Source: an uncultured Aquimarina sp. (GTDB lineage Bacteria > Bacteroidota > Bacteroidia > Flavobacteriales > Flavobacteriaceae). From it: a stretch of DNA of 64,000 nucleotides. The position numbers were made by a program, and so were the translations under genes. The stretch is from assembly GCF_947500065.1 (NCBI RefSeq), contig NZ_CANMQT010000008.1:1-64000 (forward strand), read 5' to 3'. Positions 18,868-27,543 of this stretch are shown here, in pieces (within the stretch, counting starts at the first letter, position 1; every line of letters begins with the position of its first letter). The notes under the pieces are model-generated. The model saw nothing but the letters and a program-made list of their open reading frames with translations. It had not been told where the DNA came from and searched no databases.

Positions 18868-20358
18868 TTATTCCCAGTCTGCCATAGAAGCATTCAAGAT
18901 TAAATCAGCTCTGTTTGCAATTTCTAAAATTGACATGGTTTGTATGTTTTTTTGAGATATCCCATCATTAGAAGTATTTACAAAAATTACAGATGCTTCA
19001 TTTGGAGAAAAACGGGCATCTATATCATTTGTTCCTGCTGGTTTTTCTATAGAAATATCTAATACAGAACTATCACCAAAATTATACACAAAGAGATGAG
19101 AATCTAATTGTCTATAATCACTACTTTCGAATCCAGAAACATCCTGGCAATACAGCAGTTTAGTCCCATCAACCGAAAGATTCACACTTCCTGCTGCCCC
19201 AGTTACTCCTGACAATATCGTTTCCAACAATATACCAGAAGTATTAATGGTAAAAATCTCTACTTCATAACCATCAAGGTTATTTGTTTTTAATACTATC
19301 ACATTATTATTATCGTTCTTATCTACTTCAGAAATAAGATTCCCATTTGAAGTTTGATACACCAAAGTTAATCCACTGCCATCTATATTGACACTGTATA
19401 ATTTATCCTGATTAGGAAATAATAATTTTGAACCATTATCTAACCAAGAAAAATCAATTTCTCCTAAGTTAAATCCAGCAACCGAAACCTGAGAAGTAAC
19501 CTGAGATACCTGAGAACCATCTTCATTCATTATAAACAGATGAGTTTGTGAACCTACCGATTGTAAAAAAGCAACCTTACCTGTACTTACATTACGCCTT
19601 GGTCTAAAACTATTCTTGGTTTCTGGAGTCAGTTGAATTTCTGTTCCTCCTTGCTCATTAGCGGAATAGATTACACTATTACCTCCTACAGATCTTGTAT
19701 AAACAATTCGATTATTTGGTGGACCCATCGTTTCGAAAGCAAAACTACTGCTATTAACGGAGTCATTTATCCCATCATTACTACTTACCTGCCAGAAATA
19801 TTTAACCTTATAAGCAAGATTCGTAAGGGTATACGTCGTATCTGTAATATTCTCAAAAATCTCTACATCCGAATTTTCATCATTACGCAAAGCAACTGTA
19901 TAAGTAAGTGTATCATCATCAGGATCAGCTCCTGTCCAAATCAACTTTACTTCTAACGGCTGATCAACTGAATTATCAGCCGGAGAATCCAAAATCGCAG
20001 CATCTGGAGGTCTATTCCCAGCTGTTTCAATATCCATTTCGAAAACTATTTCTAATTCTCTATCCGCTATTACAGAGATCGCTTCGAATTGCGCCAACAA
20101 CCCTTCTCGTTGAGCCGAAAGCGAGTAATCTCCTGAAGGGATATTCTCGATAAGATACTCTCCATTTACATCTGTAAAAACGGTACTAGACGAAGGGTTT
20201 GTAGATATTTTAACGTTTTCTAAAGGCTCATTTGTCCCTACAGCTACCACTCTTCCTTTGACAGCACCTAAACCTTCTAGATCTATAGTATCTTCACTAC
20301 ATGAAGCCACAGCCAATATGGCAAATACAGTTATTATTTTTATAATATATTTCTTCAT
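18868..20358 (-). CDS. Lipoprotein with carboxypeptidase-regulatory-like, FN3 and TolB-like propeller regions
   Basis: Last gene of the curli cluster, 496 residues from the ATG at 20358 (MKKYIIKIITVFAILAVASC). The lipobox is AVASC, so Cys20 is probably lipidated. Next come a carboxypeptidase-regulatory-like beta-sandwich (GRVVAVGTNEPLENVKISTN, with YSLSAQREGL), a fibronectin-III-like domain (PADNSVDQPLEVKLIWTG) and WD40-like/TolB repeats (NEQGGTEIQLTP, MNEDGSQVSQVT). It probably sits on the periplasmic or surface face of an envelope membrane. It starts 14 bp after csgG, so it may assist curli export or anchoring; that is inference. In-frame starts further upstream overlap csgG and are rejected. 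Confidence 0.82.
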   Translation of the reverse strand: MKKYIIKIITVFAILAVASCSEDTIDLEGLGAVKGRVVAVGTNEPLENVKISTNPSSSTVFTDVNGEYLIENIPSGDYSLSAQREGLLAQFEAISVIADRELEIVFEMDIETAGNRPPDAAILDSPADNSVDQPLEVKLIWTGADPDDDTLTYTVALRNDENSDVEIFENITDTTYTLTNLAYKVKYFWQVSSNDGINDSVNSSSFAFETMGPPNNRIVYTRSVGGNSVIYSANEQGGTEIQLTPETKNSFRPRRNVSTGKVAFLQSVGSQTHLFIMNEDGSQVSQVTSQVSVAGFNLGEIDFSWLDNGSKLLFPNQDKLYSVNIDGSGLTLVYQTSNGNLISEVDKNDNNNVIVLKTNNLDGYEVEIFTINTSGILLETILSGVTGAAGSVNLSVDGTKLLYCQDVSGFESSDYRQLDSHLFVYNFGDSSVLDISIEKPAGTNDIDARFSPNEASVIFVNTSNDGISQKNIQTMSILEIANRADLILNASMADWE

Positions 20359-20371
20359 TTTAATCAGGGTT

Positions 20372-21847
20372 TTATCCTTTAGGAACTTCACCGTTTTCAA
20401 TTACTTTTCGATTTCTTTTTTTCAGTTTCCTGAGTTCTTTCTGCTCTCTACGATTTTGTTTACGCAGCTCTTTATCCATTTTTATAGGACTCTTGAAATA
20501 CCAGTTTAAGCCTAGAGAGAAATTAAAATACTGATCATCTCGTTTTCCTTGTGTAATATTATCTAGCTTATCTCCTAAAACGAGATTATGTGTTGCATTT
20601 AATGAAATACCTATATTATCCGAAGCTAAATACTCAAGTCCGCCTCCATATTGAAACTTAAAAAAAGTTCTATCAAAACCATCACTATTCACAGTCCCCA
20701 TTCCCCCAAAAAAGAAAGGAGTAAACTTTTCAAAAGGCAATAGCGTTAATTCAGCGTTAAGGTCTATTGCATTAAATCCTTCAGAAAAAGCGCCTTCATT
20801 TCTCAACTCAAACTTACTAAGACTTGCATTAGCATTTAGATACGGATTGAAATACCATTTCCCTCCTATTCTTGCAGAATATGACAAATCTGCATTATTA
20901 TAATCACCACTCATCAGTGCCAATCCTCCATTAGCAAAAATCGCCTTTTCTCCTCGTCTTTCTTTAAAGTAACGCTCATAAAGCCCAGTATTTTGCGCCA
21001 CATCCTTCTCTGCATTATAATTAGCAACAAGTGCATTTACCTTTTCTGGTTCTGCTTTAGAACCCCATAATTTATCCTCTATACCTTCTATTATTAAAGC
21101 TTCTACAGCTTTCTCGATAGCTTCAGAAACAGCAATTTGTCCAGGTTCATTTTTTGTGAAACCTGTTTCAGCCTCCAAGAGCCTACTAAACTTAACATAT
21201 CTAAAAAAACTTGCGTCTAATGCCTGAGATAATATTGTTTTAGAAATATATACAGTTTTAAGTATTTTACCGCTTGAGGTGGATACAGCTCTGAGGTACA
21301 CTGTTATTCTATCTTGTCTATATTGAGTAGAACCACCAACTCCAAAATATCTAGCTCCTAATCCGCCAGTTATAATATTAGAATCATAGGACACGATTCC
21401 TCCTTCCAGAATAATTCCTGCATACAATAGTGGAGGTAATTGAGGCTCGTTTGGATTTTTATTTTTTCTATATTCTTTTCTTGTAGAACGTATGATATTA
21501 CGCTCATTCAAAAGATTACTTAAATTTTCTCTTTCGATTGGTACAAACCATTTAGAATCTTCTAAGGCTTTAACCAAAATAGTTGTAGCTCCTTGAGTAA
21601 CTGCTGTACTAAAAGTACTTCCTGCCTCGGTAGGTTTATATTGACCTGTTTGATCTCTAAACTTATACACACCTACAACCACTGGTTCTATAGGTCTAGG
21701 AAAATCTCTTAAAGTCTGAGTAAATCGAGTATCTTCTCCGATTCGTGCTTGCTCTATTGTAATAGGTTGATTAAAATAGGTTCCACATCCAGACAACAAT
21801 ATTGTACAAGAAATTACTAGAATTACTTGATAAAACTTATGACGCAT
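20372..21847 (-). CDS. csgG: Curli secretion channel CsgG with C-terminal beta-barrel extension
   Basis: CsgG is the nonameric outer-membrane lipoprotein pore that exports curli subunits. The lipobox LLSGC puts lipidation at Cys21. The CsgG core follows: VGVYKFRDQTGQYKPTE, WFVPIERENLSNLLNERNII and AGIILEGGIVSYDSN. The protein has 491 residues against about 277 in E. coli. The extra ~200 residues (from about 295) look like an eight-strand outer-membrane barrel (GGKWYFNPYLNANASLSKFE, YGGGLEYLASDNIGIS, FSLGLNWYF) with a very basic tail. It lies 6 bp after csgF. Confidence 0.92.
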   Translation of the reverse strand: MRHKFYQVILVISCTILLSGCGTYFNQPITIEQARIGEDTRFTQTLRDFPRPIEPVVVGVYKFRDQTGQYKPTEAGSTFSTAVTQGATTILVKALEDSKWFVPIERENLSNLLNERNIIRSTRKEYRKNKNPNEPQLPPLLYAGIILEGGIVSYDSNIITGGLGARYFGVGGSTQYRQDRITVYLRAVSTSSGKILKTVYISKTILSQALDASFFRYVKFSRLLEAETGFTKNEPGQIAVSEAIEKAVEALIIEGIEDKLWGSKAEPEKVNALVANYNAEKDVAQNTGLYERYFKERRGEKAIFANGGLALMSGDYNNADLSYSARIGGKWYFNPYLNANASLSKFELRNEGAFSEGFNAIDLNAELTLLPFEKFTPFFFGGMGTVNSDGFDRTFFKFQYGGGLEYLASDNIGISLNATHNLVLGDKLDNITQGKRDDQYFNFSLGLNWYFKSPIKMDKELRKQNRREQKELRKLKKRNRKVIENGEVPKG

Positions 21848-21853
21848 TAAAAA

Positions 21854-22261
21854 TTAATTAGGAATTATTACTTGAGATTGATCTCCGGTACTGGTGTCCA
21901 AAATATTAATCACCAACCCTTCTCCTGAAGGAAAAATCTCTATAAACAATGTTCCGAAACTAAAGGTACCTTCTGTAAGACCTTCTTGTCCGAATTGTTC
22001 GTTAAATAAAGTTCTGGATATTTGGCTTAACAACTGGTTATTAAGGCTTTCAGTAAATCGCTCCAATTCTGATCTGTCATCAGCATTTGGATCATTATCA
22101 TCTGTAAAGGTGTTTTGAGATTCTGCAGAACTCAGTAACCATTGGTAATTAAAGGTATCACCTCCAAAAGCTGGATTTTTTGGCCTATATACTAAATCTT
22201 GTCCAAAGCTATATTGATAAGCCGAGAAGATAAGTATAACGGTAATTATGATTGACTTCAT
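21854..22261 (-). CDS. csgF: Curli assembly factor CsgF
   Basis: CsgF is an exported partner that caps the CsgG pore and helps couple CsgB nucleation to secretion. The 135-residue protein has a signal peptide (MKSIIITVILIFSAYQYSFG). The mature N-terminus QDLVYRPKNPAFGG is the CsgG-binding segment typical of CsgF. The C-terminus (EGLVINILDTSTGDQSQVII) matches the family end. It lies between csgE and csgG in the expected order. Confidence 0.93.
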   Translation of the reverse strand: MKSIIITVILIFSAYQYSFGQDLVYRPKNPAFGGDTFNYQWLLSSAESQNTFTDDNDPNADDRSELERFTESLNNQLLSQISRTLFNEQFGQEGLTEGTFSFGTLFIEIFPSGEGLVINILDTSTGDQSQVIIPN

Positions 22262-22279
22262 TTTTTTTAGAATAAGTAA

Positions 22280-22999
22280 TTAATACTGAAAAATATCTCT
22301 CTTTTGTTTCTTTAGGTCTTTAAAATATTTATAAACTCTACGTATTGCATTTTTGGACATTTGCTCTAAATATTCGATATCTGGTTTTCCCAGGAATTCA
22401 AGTATGACCTTATCTTCAATTTTAACCTGAATAATAGTACTTCTACCAAAACTTAGTTTTTCATAAACTCCGACTATTTTAGAACCGTTTATTCTATTTA
22501 GTGTATACAAATTATAAAAAAACTCGTAAAAATCTTTTCCTGGTTTTGTCTTTGTTTCCTCAATAACAATACCTTTAAGCTCTATACCATCATCTTCAGC
22601 ATATTCTTCTTCTTCTTTCTTAACTATTACTTCATTAAAAGCAATTCGATCTTTACCTACGATCGTTTCTTCTTCATAAACCAATAAAAGGATTACAATT
22701 TTATCACTTTCATCGATTCCAACTGATGTTGTAGCAATGTTTTTTTGTTCATTAGCTTCTAATGTAAATCTACCTTCTTGATTGTTTTTTGTAACATTAT
22801 TATCAGAATCAGTTCTAAAAACCGAAAATGTATACTTTAAACTTTTATAGACTTCTGTAGAATTTGCAGCTTCTGCACTGACAGATACTATATCATCAAT
22901 TCTTTCTGTTTTAATTTTAGCAACAACCTCAATATTTGTAAACTGACCATTCGAAAGTTGAAAAATTAAAAGAAATAATATGATCAGTTTAAAATTCAT
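22280..22999 (-). CDS. csgE: Curli export specificity factor CsgE
   Basis: CsgE is a periplasmic adaptor that delivers curlin to CsgG. The 239-residue protein has a signal peptide (MNFKLIILFLLIFQLSNGQ). It includes a strand-rich central region (SLKYTFSVFRTDSDNNVTK, EGRFTLEANEQKNI) and a C-terminal GKDFYEFFYNLYTLNRINGS, typical of the CsgE domain. It is longer than E. coli CsgE (about 129). It has an acidic linker (KKEEEEYAEDDGIELKG) that may join two CsgE-like halves. Assignment rests mainly on context and the FYEFFY region. Confidence 0.82.
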   Translation of the reverse strand: MNFKLIILFLLIFQLSNGQFTNIEVVAKIKTERIDDIVSVSAEAANSTEVYKSLKYTFSVFRTDSDNNVTKNNQEGRFTLEANEQKNIATTSVGIDESDKIVILLLVYEEETIVGKDRIAFNEVIVKKEEEEYAEDDGIELKGIVIEETKTKPGKDFYEFFYNLYTLNRINGSKIVGVYEKLSFGRSTIIQVKIEDKVILEFLGKPDIEYLEQMSKNAIRRVYKYFKDLKKQKRDIFQY

Positions 23000-23019
23000 A
23001 AAGCAACAAGAAAACTTTA

Positions 23020-23535
23020 TTAAAAACTTCTAACAATAATTGTGCGAGCGTTTCCGGTCATTTTAAACTTTAAGTTCTTAGACAACTCATTACTTCCAAA
23101 TCGTTCAAAAGAAAGATTATCTCCTTCCTGAAAGATTTCTAAATTCGTTGAAATATCTGGATTGAAAGAGAAATCAGTAACGGTATTATTATTACCATTC
23201 TGGGTAATAAATTTTTCTATTTCCTTAGATGTCTCATTTATATCAATCAGATTTTGTTCTCCATTCTGATTTAAACGAATATCTGATGATTGCGCTGTAA
23301 TATTAGAGAATATCTGATTACCTGTACCTACCTGTTGAATAAACACTGCATTATTTCCCGCCATATTTTCTCTGGCGACCTGTACAGAAGTATTACGCTG
23401 CAATTGATTAAGTGTAATGAATCGTTCTTGACTTTCTACCAATACTCCATCCTGATTTTCATCATTTTGAGCATATGTATTTCCAAAAAATAATAAACTA
23501 CATACTACAATGCAAAGTGTGATATATTTTTTCAT
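23020..23535 (-). CDS. CsgB-like minor curlin / nucleator
   Basis: The 171-residue exported protein has a signal peptide (MKKYITLCIVVCSLLFFGNT). The curlin pattern appears in degenerate form: FIQQVGTGNQIFSNIT, LNQNGEQNLIDI, ITQNGNNNTVTDF and IFQEGDNLSFERF. Its place directly before csgE and after the long curlin gene is that expected of the nucleator that starts fibre growth. Whether it acts exactly as CsgB is inferred from context. Confidence 0.75.
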   Translation of the reverse strand: MKKYITLCIVVCSLLFFGNTYAQNDENQDGVLVESQERFITLNQLQRNTSVQVARENMAGNNAVFIQQVGTGNQIFSNITAQSSDIRLNQNGEQNLIDINETSKEIEKFITQNGNNNTVTDFSFNPDISTNLEIFQEGDNLSFERFGSNELSKNLKFKMTGNARTIIVRSF

Positions 23536-23558
23536 AGGTAAAAGGTTTTAAAAGTAGT

Positions 23559-23597
23559 AAAAGAGCTACACTAACTTTGCGCTAGCGTAACTCTTTT
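23559..23597 (-). promoter_or_regulatory. Stem-loop between csgA-like and csgB-like genes
   Basis: Ends AAAAGAG and CTCTTTT pair around an inner region that itself contains CGCTAGCG. It lies in the 83-bp spacer downstream of the major curlin gene. A partial terminator or mRNA-protecting hairpin here would help make far more major subunit than export machinery; that role is inference. Confidence 0.4.
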
Positions 23598-23618
23598 CAA
23601 ATATATTAAATTTATCTC

Positions 23619-24806
23619 CTAAAGCTCTCCTGAACCTGTCTGAGTTACAACAGCTGCATTACCTGTTCCACTTTGAAGAATGATGCTACTATGAGACTCT
23701 CCAGTTTGAGTTACAAAAGTAGTATTACCCTGACCAAACTGAGTATCTTGTGCAAAGTTAGAATCACCTACTTGGAATATATCACTGATGTTTCCAGCTC
23801 CATTCTGAAGAGAAATTGCCATATTTTCATCTCCAATTTGTCCTTGAAGGGCTACATTATTTTCTCCAAAAATACCGAAATCACCTTCCTGAGATGCAGT
23901 AGCAACATTTCCATTACCTAACTGAAATTGTTGTGTTTGATTTTCTCCACCAAAAAACGCTAAGTTCTGAGTTGCAGAAGCAGAGTTACCATCACCTAAC
24001 TGAGTTTGTACAATAATGTTGTTATCTTCCTCGTGCTGAGCATAAGCCTCATTCTCGTCTCCAGACTGAAACTGATCTACAATACCACCTCTAGAATCAA
24101 AAGCACTACTTCCTTGAAGAGAAGTAGCAATGTTACCTCCACCATTTTGTGATTGAATCAATAGGTTGTTAGATCCCCACTGCTCACCAGTACCAAGATT
24201 AGCTTCACCAGTTTGTCTTTGATCAGCCGTGTTAACATCTCCAACCTGTGCCATTGATGCAGTATTGAAAGAACCGTCCTGAATAATTAAACTAAAGTTT
24301 TCTTCACCACCTTGAGAAGTTGTAGCTGTATTAGCATCTCCAAACTGACCTTGACCAGCATAATTGAAAGACCCATTTCCAAAGAAACCAGCTCCCTCTT
24401 GTGAGATTGTAGCGGTATTACCGTTACCCTCTTGAAGTTGCTCAGAAAGGTTATCTCCACCGAAATTCAATAGGTTTTGAGTCGCAGAAGCAGAATTCCC
24501 ATTTCCTACTTGCACCTGATACACTTCATTTCTATCTTCCTCGTGTTGAGCAAAAGCATTATTCTTATCTCCTGTTTGCATTTGAGTAACAGTTCCATTC
24601 CTAGAAGCAAATGCCTCGCTACCTTGAATAGCCTCTGCATTATTCCCTGATCCTAACTGTGTAGTTGTATTAGTGTTTGCTAAACCTACCTGTGTGATAT
24701 TTGCTCCATTCATATCACCAGATTGATCAACGCTACTAACATTCGACTGTGCAACCATCACTGACGCGCTTAATAAAGTTGCTAGACTAAAAATTACTTT
24801 TTTCAT
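23619..24806 (-). CDS. CsgA-like major curlin subunit
   Basis: The 395-residue exported amyloid subunit has a signal peptide (MKKVIFSLATLLSASVMVAQ). Nearly the whole mature protein is built of curlin-type units with spaced Q-G-N-A-Q residues, for example TQVGLANTNTTTQLGSGNNA and SMAQVGDVNTADQRQTGEAN. Two long halves (about residues 58-215 and 215-365) are similar. Each contains a break with AQHEED and an ATQNL..FGG.N segment, which points to an internal duplication. It is first in the csg operon. No csgD-like regulator is beside it. Confidence 0.9.
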   Translation of the reverse strand: MKKVIFSLATLLSASVMVAQSNVSSVDQSGDMNGANITQVGLANTNTTTQLGSGNNAEAIQGSEAFASRNGTVTQMQTGDKNNAFAQHEEDRNEVYQVQVGNGNSASATQNLLNFGGDNLSEQLQEGNGNTATISQEGAGFFGNGSFNYAGQGQFGDANTATTSQGGEENFSLIIQDGSFNTASMAQVGDVNTADQRQTGEANLGTGEQWGSNNLLIQSQNGGGNIATSLQGSSAFDSRGGIVDQFQSGDENEAYAQHEEDNNIIVQTQLGDGNSASATQNLAFFGGENQTQQFQLGNGNVATASQEGDFGIFGENNVALQGQIGDENMAISLQNGAGNISDIFQVGDSNFAQDTQFGQGNTTFVTQTGESHSSIILQSGTGNAAVVTQTGSGEL

Positions 24807-25137
24807 ACGTAAAATATATTTAATTTGATTAATAATTCAATTTTTCAAACACTATTTAGGGCGTAGCAAGGAGTGATAGATAAATACATCTAACGCTCTA
24901 TTTTTAAAAAAATCTGGGGGAAAGTGATCAAGCAAAAAAACCTAAGAGTCATTACTCAACAAGGCAAATTTATGAAAACATTAAGGGTATTTTTACAAAT
25001 TCCGCAACAATTCGATAAAATGCATTACGGAAAACCCATAAAAATGGGAATTTTCTATGGTTTTGTCAAGGGTTTAACAGATATTAATTTTTTGTTAAAA
25101 ATAAAACAAAAAACACACTTGGTCAGTAAATTCTTAC
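24807..25137 (-). other. Gene-free region upstream of the csg operon
   Basis: This region lies between glnN and the csg operon, both minus strand. On the minus strand, TTTG (24999-24996) and TAAATTTG (24972-24965) are separated by 23 bases. They could be the csg promoter, giving a leader of about 150 bases. A short hairpin (CCCAT/ATGGG at 25035-25048) lies further upstream. An open frame of 73 codons on the plus strand looks non-coding. Confidence 0.35.
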
Positions 25138-27324
25138 CTATCTAGTAAAAAGAAGCTCTCTATATTTAGTTAAAGGCCATAATTCATCATCAACTAGCAA
25201 CTCTAATTTGTCGCAACTATATCGAATTTGATCAAATAATGGCTTTACTTTATTACAATAATCAGCTGCCTTTTTTTCTATATTTTCTAATTTATTTGCT
25301 TTCCTGCGCTCTGCGGTCATTTCATTTACTTTGGTGTTTATTTTACCAATGTGTTCTGAAATCTCTTCGATAATCTCCATTTGTTCTTTTGCATACTTCT
25401 TAAAATCCTTCTCGTATAGATTTTTTAACCCAGAAACATTACTAATTAACATATTCTGGTATTTGATAGCGGTCGGTATCACATGATTTCTAGCAATATC
25501 ACCTAGTACTCGACCTTCAATCTGAATGCGCATCACATACTCTTCTATTTCGATTTCATAGCGTGCTTCAGCTTCAACCTTATTCATTACTTTCATTTCT
25601 TCAAAAAGATCCAGCGTTTTTTTAGAAACTTTAGCTTTTAAGGCTTCAGGTGTAGTTTTATTATTACTTAAACCACGTTTTTTTGCTTCCTTTTCCCATT
25701 CCTGACCATAACCGTTTCCTTCGAAAAGAATATTCTTAGATTTTTTAATATATTCCCTTAATACATTAAAAATAGCCTCGTCTTTCTTTAAGCTCTTCTT
25801 ATCGATTAATTTATCGACTTCTTTCTTGAATTCTACAAGCTGCTTTGCCACTATAGTATTTAGGATCGTCATTGGATTCGCACAATTCGCCTTAGAACCA
25901 ACAGCCCTGAATTCGAACTTATTACCTGTAAATGCGAATGGGGATGTTCTGTTGCGGTCTGTATTATCTAATAAAATCTCAGGAATCTTACCTACTACAT
26001 TAAGTTTTAGATCCGTTTTTTCCTTTGGAGACAATTTTCCGTCGGTAACCCCTTCTAATTCTTTAAGCACTGATGTAAGCTGTTCTCCAATAAACACAGA
26101 CATAATAGCAGGAGGAGCTTCATTAGCACCAAGACGATGATCATTACTTGCTGAAGCAATACCAGCTCTCATCAACTCTTCGTGCTCATTAATAGCTTTA
26201 ATAGTATTTATAAAAAAAGTTAAAAACTGAAGATTACTCATAGGAGTTTTACCAGGTCCTAATAAGTTTACACCTGTATTAGTACTTAACGACCAATTAT
26301 TATGTTTACCAGATCCATTGACTCCTGCAAATGGTTTTTCATGCAATAATACTTTCAGATTATGTCTGGACGCCACTTTTTCCATAATATCCATCAATAA
26401 GGAATTATGATCCACTGCTAAATTTGTTTCTTCATAAATAGGCGCTAACTCGAATTGATTCGGTGCTACCTCATTATGACGAGTTTTTACTGGTATCCCA
26501 AGCAACATGCACTCTACCTCTAAATCCATCATAAAAGCCAAAGCTCTGTTAGGAATACTTCCAAAATAATGATCATCCAGTTGTTGCCCTTTTGCTGAAG
26601 AATGCCCTAACAATGTTCTACCAGTCATTACAAGATCTGGTCTAGATTCTACAAGTGCTCTATCTATTAAAAAATATTCCTGCTCCCAACCGAGAGAAGC
26701 ATTTACTTTTTTTACATTTTTATCAAAATATTTAGCAATAGCTGTTGCCGCGGTATCGACCGCATGTAATGCTCGTAACAAAGGAGTTTTATAATCCAAA
26801 GCTTCGCCTGTATACGCTACAAAAACGGTTGGTATACATAAAGTCGTTCCATAGATAAATGCAGGAGAAGTTGGATCCCAAGCAGTATATCCTCTAGCCT
26901 CAAATGTATTACGAATTCCTCCATGAGGAAAAGAAGAAGCGTCCGGTTCCTGCTGCACTAATTGCCCTCCTCCGAACTTCTCTATACCTTTACCATCGCC
27001 AATAGTTTCAAAAAAAGCATCATGTTTTTCTGCTGTAGCACCAGTAAGTGGCTGAAACCAATGCGTATAATGCGTAACTCCTTTAGACAAAGACCAATCC
27101 TTCATAGAAGAAGCTATTTGATCCGCAATTCGTCTATCAATCTTAGTTCCATGGTCAATTGCGTCCATCACACTATCATAAGCATCTCTAGTTAAATACT
27201 GAAGCATGGTAGCTTGATTGAAAACATTTTCTCCAAAAAGTACTGATCTACGTTCCGTTTCCGTAACCGTCACAGAACTACGATTTAAGGTTTCTTTTAG
27301 GGCTTGAAATCTAAGTGTTGACAT
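25138..27324 (-). CDS. glnN: Glutamine synthetase type III
   Basis: This large cytoplasmic glutamine synthetase (728 residues) makes glutamine from glutamate, ammonia and ATP. GSIII marks are clear: FEARGYTAWDPTSPAFIYG, TGRTLLGHSSAKGQQLDDHY, HNEVAPNQFELAP and FAGVNGSGKHNNWSLSTNTG. The start MSTLRFQALKETL at 27324 follows a promoter at 27343-27350. It is divergent from the type II enzyme gene at 27544, so two unrelated glutamine synthetases share one 219-bp intergenic region. Confidence 0.96.
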   Translation of the reverse strand: MSTLRFQALKETLNRSSVTVTETERRSVLFGENVFNQATMLQYLTRDAYDSVMDAIDHGTKIDRRIADQIASSMKDWSLSKGVTHYTHWFQPLTGATAEKHDAFFETIGDGKGIEKFGGGQLVQQEPDASSFPHGGIRNTFEARGYTAWDPTSPAFIYGTTLCIPTVFVAYTGEALDYKTPLLRALHAVDTAATAIAKYFDKNVKKVNASLGWEQEYFLIDRALVESRPDLVMTGRTLLGHSSAKGQQLDDHYFGSIPNRALAFMMDLEVECMLLGIPVKTRHNEVAPNQFELAPIYEETNLAVDHNSLLMDIMEKVASRHNLKVLLHEKPFAGVNGSGKHNNWSLSTNTGVNLLGPGKTPMSNLQFLTFFINTIKAINEHEELMRAGIASASNDHRLGANEAPPAIMSVFIGEQLTSVLKELEGVTDGKLSPKEKTDLKLNVVGKIPEILLDNTDRNRTSPFAFTGNKFEFRAVGSKANCANPMTILNTIVAKQLVEFKKEVDKLIDKKSLKKDEAIFNVLREYIKKSKNILFEGNGYGQEWEKEAKKRGLSNNKTTPEALKAKVSKKTLDLFEEMKVMNKVEAEARYEIEIEEYVMRIQIEGRVLGDIARNHVIPTAIKYQNMLISNVSGLKNLYEKDFKKYAKEQMEIIEEISEHIGKINTKVNEMTAERRKANKLENIEKKAADYCNKVKPLFDQIRYSCDKLELLVDDELWPLTKYRELLFTR

Positions 27325-27342
27325 AATTAAGCGAATTTTTTA

Positions 27343-27377
27343 CAAATATAAAGGAAGTTTTTATTGATAATATCAAA
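27343..27377 (-). promoter_or_regulatory. Promoter of glnN
   Basis: Minus strand TTTG (27377-27374) and TATATTTG (27350-27343) are separated by 23 bases. This is within the range reported for flavobacterial promoters and leaves a short leader. Confidence 0.5.
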
Positions 27378-27500
27378 AAAATGCTCTTTAAAAATTAAAA
27401 ATAAATCAAAATACCCTATAAAAAAGTAGGGTGTTGATAAAAATTAATAACTAAATCACATTTCACCCCCTATTTTTTTTCGGTTATCACAAAATAAAAC

Positions 27501-27508
27501 TAATTTTG
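27501..27508 (+). promoter_or_regulatory. Possible -7 element of the type II glutamine synthetase gene
   Basis: TAATTTTG matches TAnnTTTG, 36 bases before the start at 27544. There is no clear TTG at -33; a T/C-rich stretch is present instead, so an activator may be needed. Confidence 0.4.
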
Positions 27509-27543
27509 AAACCTTTAAGAGTTCAATTTATAAAGTGTTAATT

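Noticed and set aside
23640..24740. Short repeated DNA units resembling tandem repeats or CRISPR
   Set aside because: They encode the curlin repeats of the CsgA-like protein.
24924..25145. Open frame of 73 codons on the plus strand
   Set aside because: It overlaps the end of glnN, has no recognisable features, and the region reads better as the upstream region of the csg operon.
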